A stretch of 64,000 nt of DNA from Perilla frutescens (lineage: Eukaryota > Streptophyta > Magnoliopsida > Lamiales > Lamiaceae): the NCBI GenBank assembly GCA_026008535.1, contig BRKX01000004.1, positions 29,764,501 through 29,828,500 of the forward strand, read 5' to 3'. Below, in pieces: positions 1 through 10,937 of this stretch. The translations under genes were made by a program, and so were the position numbers. A model generated the notes under the pieces. The model saw only the letters and a program-made list of their open reading frames with translations. It was not told where the DNA came from and did not search any database. Positions within the stretch are counted from its first letter, which is position 1, and every line of letters starts with the position of its first letter.

Positions 1-776
1 AATGTCTCATCCTTACTTCTTAGGAACTCCACCCAGGTATACCTTGAGTAGTCATCTACTACTACAAGTGTAAACCTTTTGCCTCTGGGGGTTGGTGGTC
101 TCATAAGTCCAAATAGGTCCATTTGAAGTAACTGAAGAATGTCATTTGTTCCTTGAGGATGACTTTTGTTTTTGAATGACGACTTCACTTGCTTCCCTTT
201 CTGGCATGGTCCACAGACACCAGTTTTCTTATAGATCTCTTTAGGACGCCCATCAACTAGCTCCTTCTTGGTAAGGTAGTTGATAGTTTTGTAGTTGAGA
301 TGATTCAGTCGTCGATGCCACAACCAGCTTGCTTCAGTTGAACCTTTAGAGAGAAAGCAAGCTTCTAAATAGCCGGTTGACCAGTGAACTACATACATGT
401 TGCTTTTTCTTACTCCAGTCAAGAGTATGGCTCCAGTTAACTTGTCTCTGATGTCACATGAGCTATTACTGAAGTCAACTGAGTACCCATTGTCACAAAT
501 CTGACTGATGCTCAGCAGTTTGTCCCTCAGTCCTTCAACATATGACGCACCATTCACGACAAGTTTTCCTTTAACCACGAACCCTTCTCCAATGGTTCGG
601 CTGTTTAAGTTGTCTCCAAAAGTGACTAGTGGTCCCTTAATCTCTTTATAATCGTCAAGATCATTCTTGTCTCTGGTCATGTGTTTTGGGCACCCGCTAT
701 CCAGATACCAAGTATCTTTGACCTTTTTCTTGGATTGGATGCTTTTTTCCTGCAAGATAGAGATTAGGTTTTAGGT
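1..776 (-). pseudogene. Element A pol, protease to integrase start (Sirevirus-like copia)
   Basis: This minus-strand frame is open from about 770 to the window edge and is cut there. It begins with the aspartic protease, active site WYLDSGCPKH near 700. A GAG-pre-integrase segment follows, then the integrase zinc-binding region with WLWHRRLNHLN near 330 and CGPCQKGKQ near 215, then the start of the catalytic core (LLQMDLFG near 125). It aligns closely with the same part of element B at 24034-24765. It has fewer lesions than B: the codon after WLWH is still CGA here, whereas B has TGA. Copia domain order PR-INT-RT-RNH is expected, so the missing RT and RNase H should lie before the window start. 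Family assignment is secure; the exact gag/pol boundary is not. Confidence 0.85.
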
Positions 777-3298
777 ACCCGCGTAATATCGGGTGCTGAG
801 AGGTTAAATAGATATTTGGGAATCCACGTTCGCCACACTTTTAGATTTTGTTGATTGAGAGATCCTTCAGAATTTGATCTCTTGATCAAATCTGGACATC
901 TTATAACTCTTCAATTGAGAGTTGAGTCCATTGATCTGTATCTCCGAAGAATGCTAGGATAAAAGACCTCAACCAATATCCTCTCATCTTGTGACTTTGT
1001 TGCTCTTTATCTTGGCCAGTTTTTAATAGACCTTTGACTCTGAGATGTTTGGCCTTTGTGAGATGGCCTTTTTCCAAACCAATTATGAATAGGATTAGAT
1101 GTAAGTTGATCCCTTGAGTTCAAGTACTCATCATACTGGGTCGCAAAGTCACTTGGAGTGAATTCTTCCAGGGAGATTGATTTATGTTGTTTTGCATAGT
1201 ACAATCTTGTGTGTATATTTCTCTTGGGATTTGATGCATTCCCAGGTTGATACATAGGTGGCCTTTGAGGATAGGCTTGTCTAGAAGAGATTGTAGGTCA
1301 TGGTTGAGCTATTGATGGCATGTTTTGAACTGATGATCATCTCTGAAAGAAAGACCTTAGGTGATCTTCAAATTTCGATTGATTTGAATATCTTGAGTGA
1401 GATAAAGGCTTTTGTTGAGAGTTTGGCCTTCGACGAGCTTTTCATCGAGCAGTAGATCTGGACTGCTGAGCTCATCTGTGTTGAACTGGTGGCTTTAACT
1501 GAGAACCAAGCCTTTGAAAGACCGACTGTCTTCGTGTTGCCCTTCTCGACAGATCAGTCTGATCTCTGGGCTGAGGTTGAGTAGTTTCTAAGACGCCCTT
1601 GTCTTTTGACTCTTCAACTGGAGGGAACTGAGCTGGTCTTGTGAATCCTCTCAGGATTCCAGATTCACAGCTCTGTACAATTGCCTTGCCCTTCTCTGCG
1701 GCAGTGTACTTACTATATCCCAGCCCTAGATTCCCAGATTGAGTTCTCTGATAACTCAAGATTTCATCAAGAGTCTGGGATCCCTTCTTGAATTTGAGAG
1801 ATAATTCCTCTCTATCAAGAATTTCTTGCTTAAGCTTCTCATTCTAAGCTTTCAGTTCTGCATTTCTCAATTTCAGCTGATCCATTTCTATTGTCTGAAC
1901 ATCAATACTTTTTAGTCTTTGATTTTCAGCGCTTAGCTCATCAACTTTGCTTCTTAGCTCATCATTCTCACTCTTCAGTTCAATATGCACACTTGATATA
2001 TAAGCTAATTGATCTTCTAGGATTCTTAACTGTTCATCTAGTTCATTCCTAGAGATCAATGCTTCATGTATATGATAGAATGAGGTTATTGAGTCAGCTT
2101 GACTAACCTCTTCATCATTGTCGGCCATGAGGCATAGTAGAGCTTCATCATCAGAGCTATAGCCGTCTGAGTCGATTCCAGATGGGTAGTCTGAATCGTT
2201 AAGTACAGCATTCTCAGAATTTGCGATCATTGTTTTCCTTTTCAAGAAGCTTCTCCTCACTTTGGCCTTTTTATCTTCAGGAAGCTCTGGACACTCGTAT
2301 CTATAGTGTCCTTGCTTGTGGTAGTGGAAACATTCCTCTATATTTCTGTTTGCCATCCTGAATTGTTCAGCTGGGCGATCAGCTGGCTGCTCGTTCCTCT
2401 CACCTTTTGCAGCTTCATCAGCTTGGGGTTGAGCTAATTGTTGATCTCTGACTTTTCTTAGTTTCTCCAGCAATCTCATCATTGACTGGATTTGCTCATT
2501 CAAATCCTCAGTCAGGATCTCCTTTTTTATCGGATGACTCTCTTCTTTGATCTGTCACTGATCCCCAGGATTCTCTCTGACAAGCGAGCCTCTTGGTTAG
2601 AAGTTGTTTCTTCTGCGGGCTTCTCTGAATCGATTTCTTTCAGCATAGAAAGAAGCATCATGTGAAGAAGAAGTGGATGCTTCTCTTTTTCAATTCAGGT
2701 TGTACTCATGAGCTTTGAGAGATCCAAATAACTCTCTCGGAGTAATGCTATTCAAGTCTCTCGACTTTTTAGTAGCAATTACTTTCATATCCTATTCATC
2801 TGTGAGATTATCAAGAATTTTCGAGTTCATCTCGCTTATGATGCTAAGAAATCTTGTTTCTAGGCTCGAGATGCTTTTCTCCGGCTGCATTTTGAAGGAT
2901 TCATATTTATCAACTGCCAGCTGGAGCATGTTTCCTTTAATGGCTTTGGACTCTTTGCACAAATCTGTAAGAAGATCCTAAATCTCCTTTTCTGTTCTAC
3001 AGTTTTTGGTGTCCTTCATGTGATCCTCATCTAGAGTCTGGAAGAGTGCTACTTGAACAACAAACTCTAGATTTTTCAACTTCTTCTATTCACTCGTGAG
3101 AAGATGAGTCGGTTTTAGGATCCTGGCCGGTTGGTTGCCATCCATGACGTGGGCTTCATTGTCTATCATTATGATGATTGGACCATCTTCGATCACCTCC
3201 CACATATTCTCATGGATGGAGCATAGATGGGCTTTCATCCTCCTGCTCTAATTGTCATAGTTCTCAACTGAAAAGAGAGGTAGCTTATGGTTTCCCAT
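777..3298 (-). pseudogene. Element A gag (Sirevirus-like copia), disrupted
   Basis: The gag frame starts at the ATG at 3298 (MGNHKLPLFSVENYDN) and hits a TAG at the Trp codon conserved in copy B. The rest is in pieces in several frames. At 2360-2290 is a zinc knuckle, CFHYHKQGHYRYEC, in which the second Cys of CX2CX4HX4C is Tyr. From about 2060 to 1800 there is a heptad-rich coiled-coil stretch with repeated SENDELR and SAENQRL motifs. A basic Gln/Arg-rich tail runs to about 1000. A UBN2-like N-terminal domain, zinc knuckle and coiled coil fit copia gag of the Sirevirus type. It parallels element B gag throughout. The start was chosen because it lies 74 bases inside the primer binding site and matches B. 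Confidence 0.8.
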
Positions 3299-3371
3299 AG
3301 CTTAAAACATTACCACATATAAATAGATCTTATTCAAATGATCAGCAGAAATGGCTGATCCTTAGAATTAA

Positions 3372-3385
3372 CCGCTCGAATAACA
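3372..3385 (-). other. Primer binding site of element A
   Basis: On the minus strand this reads TGTTATTCGAGCGG, a mutated form of the plant initiator-tRNA-Met primer site TGGTATCAGAGCGG. It lies two bases from the end of the LTR at 3388, the normal position for copia. It shows that the LTR at 3388-4852 acts as the 5' LTR of element A. Confidence 0.75.
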
Positions 3386-3387
3386 CT

Positions 3388-4852
3388 TGTTGGTCCCAGT
3401 GCGAGCCTTTGCCAGTTTAGAGGGGGGAGGGGTGAATAAACTGACTTCAAAAACTTTAAACAGATGCGGAATAGATAGGGCCCTGACTCGCTTTTGAGAT
3501 TTATCTTTGCTGACTGATCAGTTGAGTGAAGATGATAGAGGCTTAGCGGGTGAGCTGATCAGTTTTCAACTGATAGCTAGAAGACGTGGCTGAAGCTTAT
3601 CAGTTCTGTCTGTGTGTGAATGTGTGCAGTTAAAGAACTTGCAAGACTGAAAAATAGTAAGAGCAGCAAACACAGATATTTATAGAGGTTTAAAGCTTCC
3701 TGCTTCTACGTCCTCTCTTCCTTCCACTGGAGGGCAATCCACTATGCAAGAGTAAAGTTTCTTTATTACAATTACACATTGAAGAATTCCTGTTGGACCT
3801 GAAAACGGCACCCTTCAACGCGAGCGCGGCCTCCTTTCCAACTGTTGTTGTCCTAGAATAACGGACCCATCAGTACACGCTCCTCATCAGTCGGTTTTTG
3901 GGTCGACAGCTCACACTTACCGGTCCAAACTTCTCGCTGAGACTTTAGGTGATATTGCCCATCTTTACACAATTTTAGATCTCGCTCAATCTTCAAGAGA
4001 ACAGTCTTGAATCTGTTATCAACTTGGAGTGCTCCTTTCTCTTGAGCTTGGTGGTTGATCTTTGAATGACTATACTGAGAAGCGTTGCTCTTGCTGGAAT
4101 TCTGCGTCAGCTTAGCAGCTTGCTTGACTTGAAGCACACCTTCTCAGTATGAGACTTTTTGCACTTTGAGAGTTATGAGCTTTGAGTTGTAGAGAGAGAG
4201 AAAGAAATAGCTCGTTTTACAAAATAGCAAAGTTAGATTGGCGAAAGTCTTAGCCAAAATTAATTTCACCCTCTTTAAAAAGATGAGTGAATTTTGACCG
4301 TTATGAATCGTGATGTTTAGAAATCACCGATAGTAATTTAATGCTTGAAGCTGTTTGAAGCTCTTTTTAATGAACTAGCCATTTTAACTTTCAGATTCCC
4401 TGCTCTTAGATCATCAGGATCTTATAAAGATTTTCTGGTAAGATCTTCATTAACTGCTTATTAGTAGAAGCGTGTGATTCAGCTGATGGGCTCTTAGCTA
4501 TCTCATCTTTTAGCTCTGAGATTGTTTAGATGGTAGATCTTCAGCTGCCTTGAGCTTCTATCATGATGTCTAGTTTAGCTGACTTATCAGCTTTCAATTC
4601 TAGACTTATCAGTTGGCTACTGATTGAGCTTATAAATTTTCTCTCTGAACTGATCTATGGTCAGTTGAGTGAATGCTCAAAGCATTCAGAGCTATTTTAT
4701 TACTAAACTGATCTCTGATCAGTTTAGGATCAGCTCTGACTGATCACTGATCAGATCAATTTCAGCTTTCAAGCTGACTCTTTTCATCAGTCTATCCTGG
4801 CTTTTTGCTAAGACTGATGATCAACTTATCTGTGGATGCCTACCAGTCTCCA
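3388..4852 (-). repeat. LTR shared by elements A (5' LTR) and B (3' LTR)
   Basis: On the plus strand the repeat begins TGTTGGTCCC and ends CAGTCTCCA, so it has TG...CA ends. It is homologous along most of its length to the B 5' LTR at 27431-28766. A primer site abuts its left side (3372-3385) and a purine tract abuts its right side (4856-4870, minus strand). One LTR therefore serves two internal regions. The U3 half is rich in TGATCA and CAGTTGA words. The right end was placed by the purine tract and the TG/CA rule and could be a few bases off. Confidence 0.75.
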
Positions 4853-4855
4853 AAG

Positions 4856-4870
4856 TTCTCTTCCCCCTTT
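4856..4870 (-). other. Polypurine tract of element B
   Basis: The minus strand reads AAAGGGGGAAGAGAA just before the 3' LTR, the expected plus-strand primer for reverse transcription. With the primer site on the other side of the same LTR, it defines that LTR as shared between A and B. Confidence 0.65.
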
Positions 4871-5012
4871 ACGACTTAGCCCAAGCTTTGAAGAGTTTAC
4901 TCTGACTGGTTTGATCAAGGCAAACTGTAAGTTGGTTGACCATGCTTCTGAATAGTTGTCTCTCATCTCACGTTGAAGTCCTTTTTGGTCATTATCCTTG
5001 ATTTCCAGCTTA

Positions 5013-5934
5013 TCATAACCTGCAGTTTTTCATTAAATCATCACTCATATTTTGAAATTTCATCAAAACCATCATTTGGGATTTTTCCAACAGTTTTCCT
5101 AACACAGTTGACTCATCACTGGTAGAAGTGAAAGAGTCACTGTCAGTCGTAAACTGATCTGCATCAGCTGGAGGTTCAACATCAAGGAGCGGCTGCTTTC
5201 CTTTTGCTGAGTTGGGGTCCTCCGTCAGCTGAAGTCTCGACTTCCTAGGGCGGCTAGTTATTCCACGATGTTTTTTGTGGATGTAAACTATAGGAAATAG
5301 ATCTCTTCTGGTAAGATAGAATCCACCAGGAACTACACCAAGTTACTCCTCAAGGATGTGACTGAGTCGATTGGGAAATCCTAACTTGGCTTTAAATGTG
5401 CCAGAGGTTAGATCGATCTCACCACGCTTCACATACATGCGAAACTGAGCTAATATAAAGGATGCCCAATCAGCCTTGCATCCATAATATATGGTGGCCA
5501 TGAGGTGAGTGTTGTTGTCATTGAACTATGCGTTTGTGATGTTGCTGAGAAAAGTATGCATCACAATGTCCATGATCTGGACTATTGTTGGAGGAAGACT
5601 ATCTTTTAAATTATTTGAAAAGTATTTATGATTAACATATGGAAGCTTCCAGCCATTCCACAGTTCCAACTTAGAGAAGAGCGTGAGTTCATGCACCTGA
5701 TGTTGTCTCTCTTGATCACCGTATTGTAGTAGAACTCAGCTACAAGTAAGAGATGCTTCTTCTTGGGCTTAGTTGTCATGAACGATAAGAGCCCGCATGT
5801 CTTTAGCATGTGAAAGATCATGCTAGTCTTCTCTGGACCTATTTGAGCTTGAAGATACTCTTGGTCCAGATAATTATCCTTTCTGAGCTTCTATATGAGA
5901 AGCTTGATATTCATCGAGTGAAATGGAAGAGCCA
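5013..5934 (-). pseudogene. Element B extra ORF3 (paralogue of ORF1 and ORF2)
   Basis: The frame starts at the ATG at 5934 (MALPFHSMN) and ends with TGA at 5013. It would be about 307 codons, with several stops and at least one frameshift near 5690. It shares three blocks with the other two extra ORFs: LVAEFYYNTV near 5730, FILAQFRMYVKRGEIDLTSG near 5420 and FPNRLSHILEE near 5370. A basic stretch (KKHRGITSRPRKSR) and a Ser/Asp/Thr-rich tail follow. The blocks resemble the loosely defined putative plant transposon protein (Transposase_32-like) family that accompanies plant retroelements; this is from memory of the family and unproven. ORF3 is the shortest and most decayed copy. Its function is unknown; an envelope-like or accessory role is the usual guess for Sirevirus ORFs at this place. 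Confidence 0.6.
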
Positions 5935-6044
5935 TTTTTCGATGACAGAAAATATAAGCTAGAAGAAAGCTTCAGATAAGTAAGAGAAGATAAGGAGATG
6001 GAATTTGTTGAGAGTTCTATTTTTCATTCCAACTTCTCCGCTAC

Positions 6045-6052
6045 TTATAAAG
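6045..6052 (-). promoter_or_regulatory. TATA-like box upstream of extra ORF3
   Basis: The minus strand reads CTTTATAAGTAG about 112 bases upstream of the ORF3 ATG. A pyrimidine-rich leader (CCATCTCCTTATCTTCTCTT) lies between the two. ORF1 and ORF2 show the same arrangement. Confidence 0.45.
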
Positions 6053-6532
6053 CAGTAATTTTATTTGCATTAACCATAGCAATCGAGTGCTTTTGGTTGA
6101 TTAACTATCTGATTTGATAGAAAGTTAGCTGAGTTAATGATGCATGCATCTCAACCGTCCACTTGGACTATTACTTTTTGATCAAGCGGCTGAGATCTAA
6201 GGGTTTTGAAAATTTGGGTAGTTGCCATAAATAGCAAAATATTTGCTAGAAGATTTGCTATTTATATCCCTTAGAAAATTCATCTCTTTATACTTTAATG
6301 CTCAGTATAGAGGCTTTAACGGCAACTTAGATGAATAGTAAGCTTATTTTGAAGTTATAACGGTAACTATTCAAAAGTAAGCTTGAGGAATAGAGAGTAG
6401 AGAAGCTTATCAAGGTGGATTGATCATGCAGCTGATGAAAGGTGGGGGGGCTTGCTTGAGGCGTCAATTTCCTGCTGAACTGATGATATGCCTTTTAAAC
6501 TGATTTGATCAGTTTTGTTGATCAACTGTTGA

Positions 6533-8387
6533 TTAACTTTTCATCAGTTTTCTCTTCTTGAGTTGTCAGACGGGGCTAGCTTTTCCGCATTCTCTGGAGT
6601 TGTTTGATCTTTTCCTTTTGGAAGCTGAACTGAGGATGTCCTTAAAAGGATCAGTTCTAGCTGCAGTCTCAGCTTGCTGAAGTTGCTTAAGAGTAACTGC
6701 TGAGATGGCCAGCTTTTTAATTCCTCTGCAGGATGAGCTGGACTGATTTTTCATCAGTTTTGCAGCTCTTAAGCAGGACTTGATAAGAGGAGTTATATAG
6801 CTTCGGGACAGGAGATCTGGTGACATGGCAGTATCTTCATCATCATTGGCTCTTTTTAATCCACGGTGTTGACTCCTTAGGGTTGCCACGATTTCAGTGT
6901 GAGATAGAGCTTGATCTATTTTTCTTGTGGCCCCCACAGCTTATAGTGATGCCTTTTCCGACTGAATTGGATCAAAATTCAGTTTTAGGCAACATTGATT
7001 GACTGAATTGTTGACAAACTGCTTTTCAATTGCAACTTCCTACGATCTCAAGATGGCTTGAACATCAGCTAGCATTACCTTCGCTGGAATGTTATTATCA
7101 AGTAGATGCTTTATAATCCGATGGACTTGCACAATAGTTGGAGGAAATGGATTTGAAGCCCCAATCCATTTAATGCTCTAAGTCTATTCACATTGCCAGA
7201 AGCTCATTCCATGAAAGGCAGTTAGCAAGAAGTGTGACTGGGCTGACATAGAATGTCTCTAGTTATACCAGTAGAAGTACCGGTGTAGTTGTTTGAACAA
7301 CTGATTGTCTTGCTTGGCAATATAGGTGAAGTGAGTGAGAAGGAGATTTGTTACATCCTTCTGTGCACTCTTGACTACATATTCGCCACTGTAAAAAGTG
7401 CGAATATTTTCTTCAGTCAGCTGAAGAGGAGGACAAGTTCTCCTGAAGTAGTCAGCTCCATAATTTGGATGAGGATTTTTCGATAAATGGAATGTGCTTA
7501 TATGGATCAGTGCAGGGCTTGAAGTTAACTGATGATCCATTCTTGGAGTGTGGAGAAGGAACTTTATTGGCAGTTGAGCTGCTTGAAGTTGTATTGCCAA
7601 TTTTGGCTTTGGATCTCCTCTTCTTCTTGAGTGACTGAAGATGTGCTTTCCCTTTCTTAGGAATCCAGTCGGAGATGAGGACTGGCAGCGCGTCATCATT
7701 TGGAAGATTCAACATATCTTCCAGGAGCTTGCTTATTCTTAGAACAAGTCCTACTTTGGACTCAAATTTCCCAGTCTTCTTTGAGTTGGCAGCTTTGATG
7801 ACTTGATGCTTGAATTGGGAGAATACAAATTCTACCCAATTTGCTTCCAATCCTTTAAAAAGGTGTATCATTACCTTGTATCTCTCTTAAGTTAATTGAC
7901 TCAAGCTTCCAATGGCGTCGAACATCATTTTGTTCATGACATCGAGTATAACTCCATACTCGGGCTTTAAACTAGTCTTAGATGTGGTAAAACTGAATTG
8001 CTTGGTACAAGTTGAAGCGTGCCATTCTTTCCAGTATGGTTCAGCTGAATCTTTCAGATCTTGAACCCTGGAACCCTTTTTGGGAAGTTGAAAGATTTCT
8101 GCAATCTTTCTTTCAGTGATATGGAGTTTGGTTCCTTGAATCAATGAGTGTATAACCTTCCCATCTGCAGATACCTTTGCTTGAAGCAAGAACTCACCAA
8201 CCAAGTCTTATCTTAAAAATCTTGAAGGAGTTTCAAGGTAGTGCAGAATTCCAATCTTGTGGAGATTGACCAGAAGAAATGGGTTGTTTGATTCTTTAAG
8301 AATCAATTAAAATTTCTGTCTTTCCAGAAATTTAACTCTCATCATTTGCTCTTTGAAGAAAGTAAGAGCTTTGAATGCCTCAGACAT
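6533..8387 (-). pseudogene. Element B extra ORF2 (paralogue of ORF1 and ORF3)
   Basis: This frame starts at the ATG at 8387 (MSEAFKALTFFKEQMMRVKF) and can be followed to the TAA at 6533, about 618 codons, with stops near 8310, 8210, 7885, 7455 and 6566 and a frameshift near 7480. Conserved blocks are LVGEFLLQAK near 8190, FVFSQFKHQVIKAANSKKTG near 7830 and LVLRISKLLEDMLNL near 7730. A KKKRRSKAK segment near 7620 and a KRKR/KKRK tail near 6600-6540 look like nuclear localisation signals. It is the longest of the three copies. It is weakly similar to putative plant transposon proteins; biochemical function is unknown. Confidence 0.6.
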
Positions 8388-8499
8388 TTTTTGAAACTTT
8401 TTGGCTAATTTTGAATTGAAGCCTTTTTAGAGAGAGAGAGATAATAGTCTTTTTGGAAGATGGGATTTTTTTTTTGAAAGAGTATGTGAATTGTGCTTC

Positions 8500-8508
8500 T
8501 ATATTCTC
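8500..8508 (-). promoter_or_regulatory. Weak TATA-like box upstream of extra ORF2
   Basis: The minus strand reads GAATATAGAA about 115 bases before the ORF2 ATG, followed by a CTCTCTCTCT leader tract near 8430. It is weaker than the boxes of ORF1 and ORF3 but at the same spacing. Confidence 0.35.
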
Positions 8509-8759
8509 TCAAAATTTTTGAGCAAGGGGATTTATGAGTGAGAGGAATGACTCATAAATTTGTTGGTTGAAAGAATTAAACAGCCCCTTATCGTTTTCCT
8601 TTGGCTTTTGATTTTTAGCTTAGGACCAACGGTCAAAAACAATAAATACTGACACAAGCATTTATTTGAGCAAAAAGATATTTTTATTAGAAAATTAAGA
8701 AATTGACTGATTTATAAGAAGTTGTCCTAAGGCATCTAGTCAGCTAACTACATAGGCCT

Positions 8760-10163
8760 TCAGGTTTTCTTACGTTTAATTTTTCTTTTCTTTGAGACTG
8801 GCTCACTGGGACTATTCGACTCTTCCTTGAAGTCATGAGATCCTTCTTTAGAAGACTTTAGTCCAGTATGAGCTTGTAGCTCTTTAATTGACTCAAACAG
8901 CTATCTTACATGGTCTTGCAGGTGTCTGATCATTTCTTCATGATGCGGTGCAGGCTGGACTGATGGACAACTGGGCTGCTTGTTTGGCTGAATATTGCTA
9001 GTTGCTTCCATTTTTGAGTCTGCTGTTTTCTCTTCTTTCTGCATATCAGTCTTTTCTTCAGTTTCCTTTTTCCCTTGTGCAAATTTCTTCGGCTGAGATG
9101 ATGTTGTGCTTCCTTGAGCTTTCTTTTCAGTAGGCTTCATTTGGGTTGATGTTGCAGCTGCTTTTTCGACTGCACTTGATTCAGCTTCTCCTTTGCTTTC
9201 GTGTTCTGGTGACATGAACTTAGAAGTATCATCTTCTGAGTTAGATCACTCCATCTTGACTGACTCAGTTATCTTGGCCTTTCCTTTTCTAAGGACCACT
9301 GGTGTCTTTGTCGTTCTCTGCTGAGTTAAGTATTCTCTTATCTGTACTGGCAGCTCTGTCGCCCGTTTACATAACTTTGGGATAAAATATTCTGAATCGA
9401 CCAGAGAAGCTATGGTTTCCTCCTTCATTAATTCTGGGAATTGTTTTTCATGAATAAGGCTGACCCTATTCAGAAAGCACATTTTCTGTGGAAACTTTTT
9501 GTCGCTAATAGTTTTCTCCTCAACAATCTCCACATATTTCTTCAATTGATCGAAGAAAAATTGTGCCTAGTTTATCCTCACTTCCTTGTAAATGGCTTTG
9601 CATATTTCATATCTTGGAACCGTCATCTCAGACAGGCTTCATGTTGCTCCCGTAAGCATCTTGGCGGCAATCATAGCTAACACTTGATATTCCTCCTTGA
9701 ATTTGGTTATCATGTGGTTGCTATGATATTCCTAAGTGACTGTGCTCTTTCTCCACACATTGTAGTGTGACTCAGGATTTACCCAGACATCCTCGAGCGT
9801 CTTCCTAGTGCTTAGGATTTTGAAAATTTTTCGCAAGATTAGTGGGATGATAATGATTTCTCTCCCCTTTACTTCAGTAATGATCTCTTGATAATTCCCT
9901 TTGTACTTTGAGTTCAAAAAGAACTCTACCACAGCCTCAGGATAGACTTTTGAAGGAGCCTTTTCAATAAAGGTTTTTAGCTTGGCTTTCTCCACTAGTG
10001 TGGTAATCATTTTACACAGCTCTGAGTTTCTGCTGGATTCTTTAAAGGCCACAGGGTTTAGGAATTTATCATGATAAAGATATTCTCTAAATGCTATAGT
10101 GTCTTCATGGGATAGCTTAAAATTGTACTTTCTGCGGTGAAGATTGGTAGAGAATTTAGCCAT
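8760..10163 (-). pseudogene. Element B extra ORF1 (paralogue of ORF2 and ORF3)
   Basis: This frame starts at the ATG at 10163 (MAKFSTNLHRRKYNF), runs open for 143 codons to a TAG at 9732, shifts frame near 9700 and continues with a few stops to TGA at 8760, about 467 codons. It carries the shared blocks PEAVVEFFLN near 9925, FFDQLKKYVEIVEEKTISDK near 9550 and FLNRVSLIHEKQFPEL near 9470. The C-terminal third (9215-8903) is Lys/Glu/Ser/Gln-rich low-complexity sequence. The last residues, SKKRKIKRKKT, resemble a nuclear localisation signal. It is the copy nearest pol. It is an accessory or envelope-like ORF by position; no transmembrane segment is obvious, which argues against a true envelope. 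Confidence 0.65.
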
Positions 10164-10289
10164 TGAGAAATAGGTTTTGGGAGATTTGGGAGACTGAATA
10201 GAATGGGAATTCTGGATGAATTTTGAGAGAGAGAGACTGAGTGCTTGAATTCTTTGGTCAGCAATGTGGGTAATTTGGAGAAAAACAGC

Positions 10290-10298
10290 TATATATAG
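10290..10298 (-). promoter_or_regulatory. TATA box upstream of extra ORF1
   Basis: The minus strand reads GTCTATATATAGCTG, a strong TATA consensus about 127 bases upstream of the ORF1 ATG. A CTCTCTCTCTC tract lies between them near 10230. It looks like an ordinary plant gene promoter with a CT-rich 5' leader. Confidence 0.5.
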
Positions 10299-10937
10299 AC
10301 TCAAGCGAGCGGTGTATCCAAAGATAGGAATTTGAGTTAAAATCAAAATCGAACGGTTCTGATTAATCCGTCAATTTTAATTTTCAATTTATCCGTGGAG
10401 ATTAATGAGAAGAGAGAGAGTGGGTCCAACGGTAATATTGAGATGACACATCACTTTACCGATCACTAATAAATTCAACTTTCAACTTATCTGATTGTGG
10501 CTCTCCTCCAGTCTCCACGTGGCATTGAGCTGCTGACGTCATCAGTTGGCCTTGTGACTTATGATCTTCTTGGCTTGGAATGATCAGTTCCAACTAAAGT
10601 TTCTTCAGCTTTGACTCCTTGTTTCATCAGCTTTGAGCTGTCTTCTCAGCTTTGCTCCGCCTAAGCTTTTCAGCTGCTTCCTTCAGCTGAAGTTTTGCTT
10701 TCATCAGTCAGTTCTGGATTCAACTGCTCTCATCAGTTGAACATGACTGGTTGAGAAATGATGCCTTCTGTGATCAGTTTACTCATCTTCATCCCCCAGC
10801 TTCCACTTAGCCTTGGCCATTTTTTCTGAACTGATTTGGTCTCATCAGTTTAAGCTCCAAAGCTTAACTAACTGATGCCATTTTGAGTCAGTTCTCTTCT
10901 TCAGCTGGAGTGTTCCTCTTCACTCCTTCTCTTGAAG
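10299..10937 (-). other. Non-coding spacer between element B pol and extra ORF1
   Basis: I see no open frame here. The stretch repeats short words such as CATCAGTT, TCAGCTG and TGATCAGTT, which also occur in the B LTR. It may hold the promoter region for ORF1. Confidence 0.5.

Noticed and set aside
5087..5092. CCAACA as the right end of the shared LTR (3388-5092)
   Set aside because: It falls inside the extra ORF3 coding region and has no purine tract beside it; CTCCA at 4852 has one.
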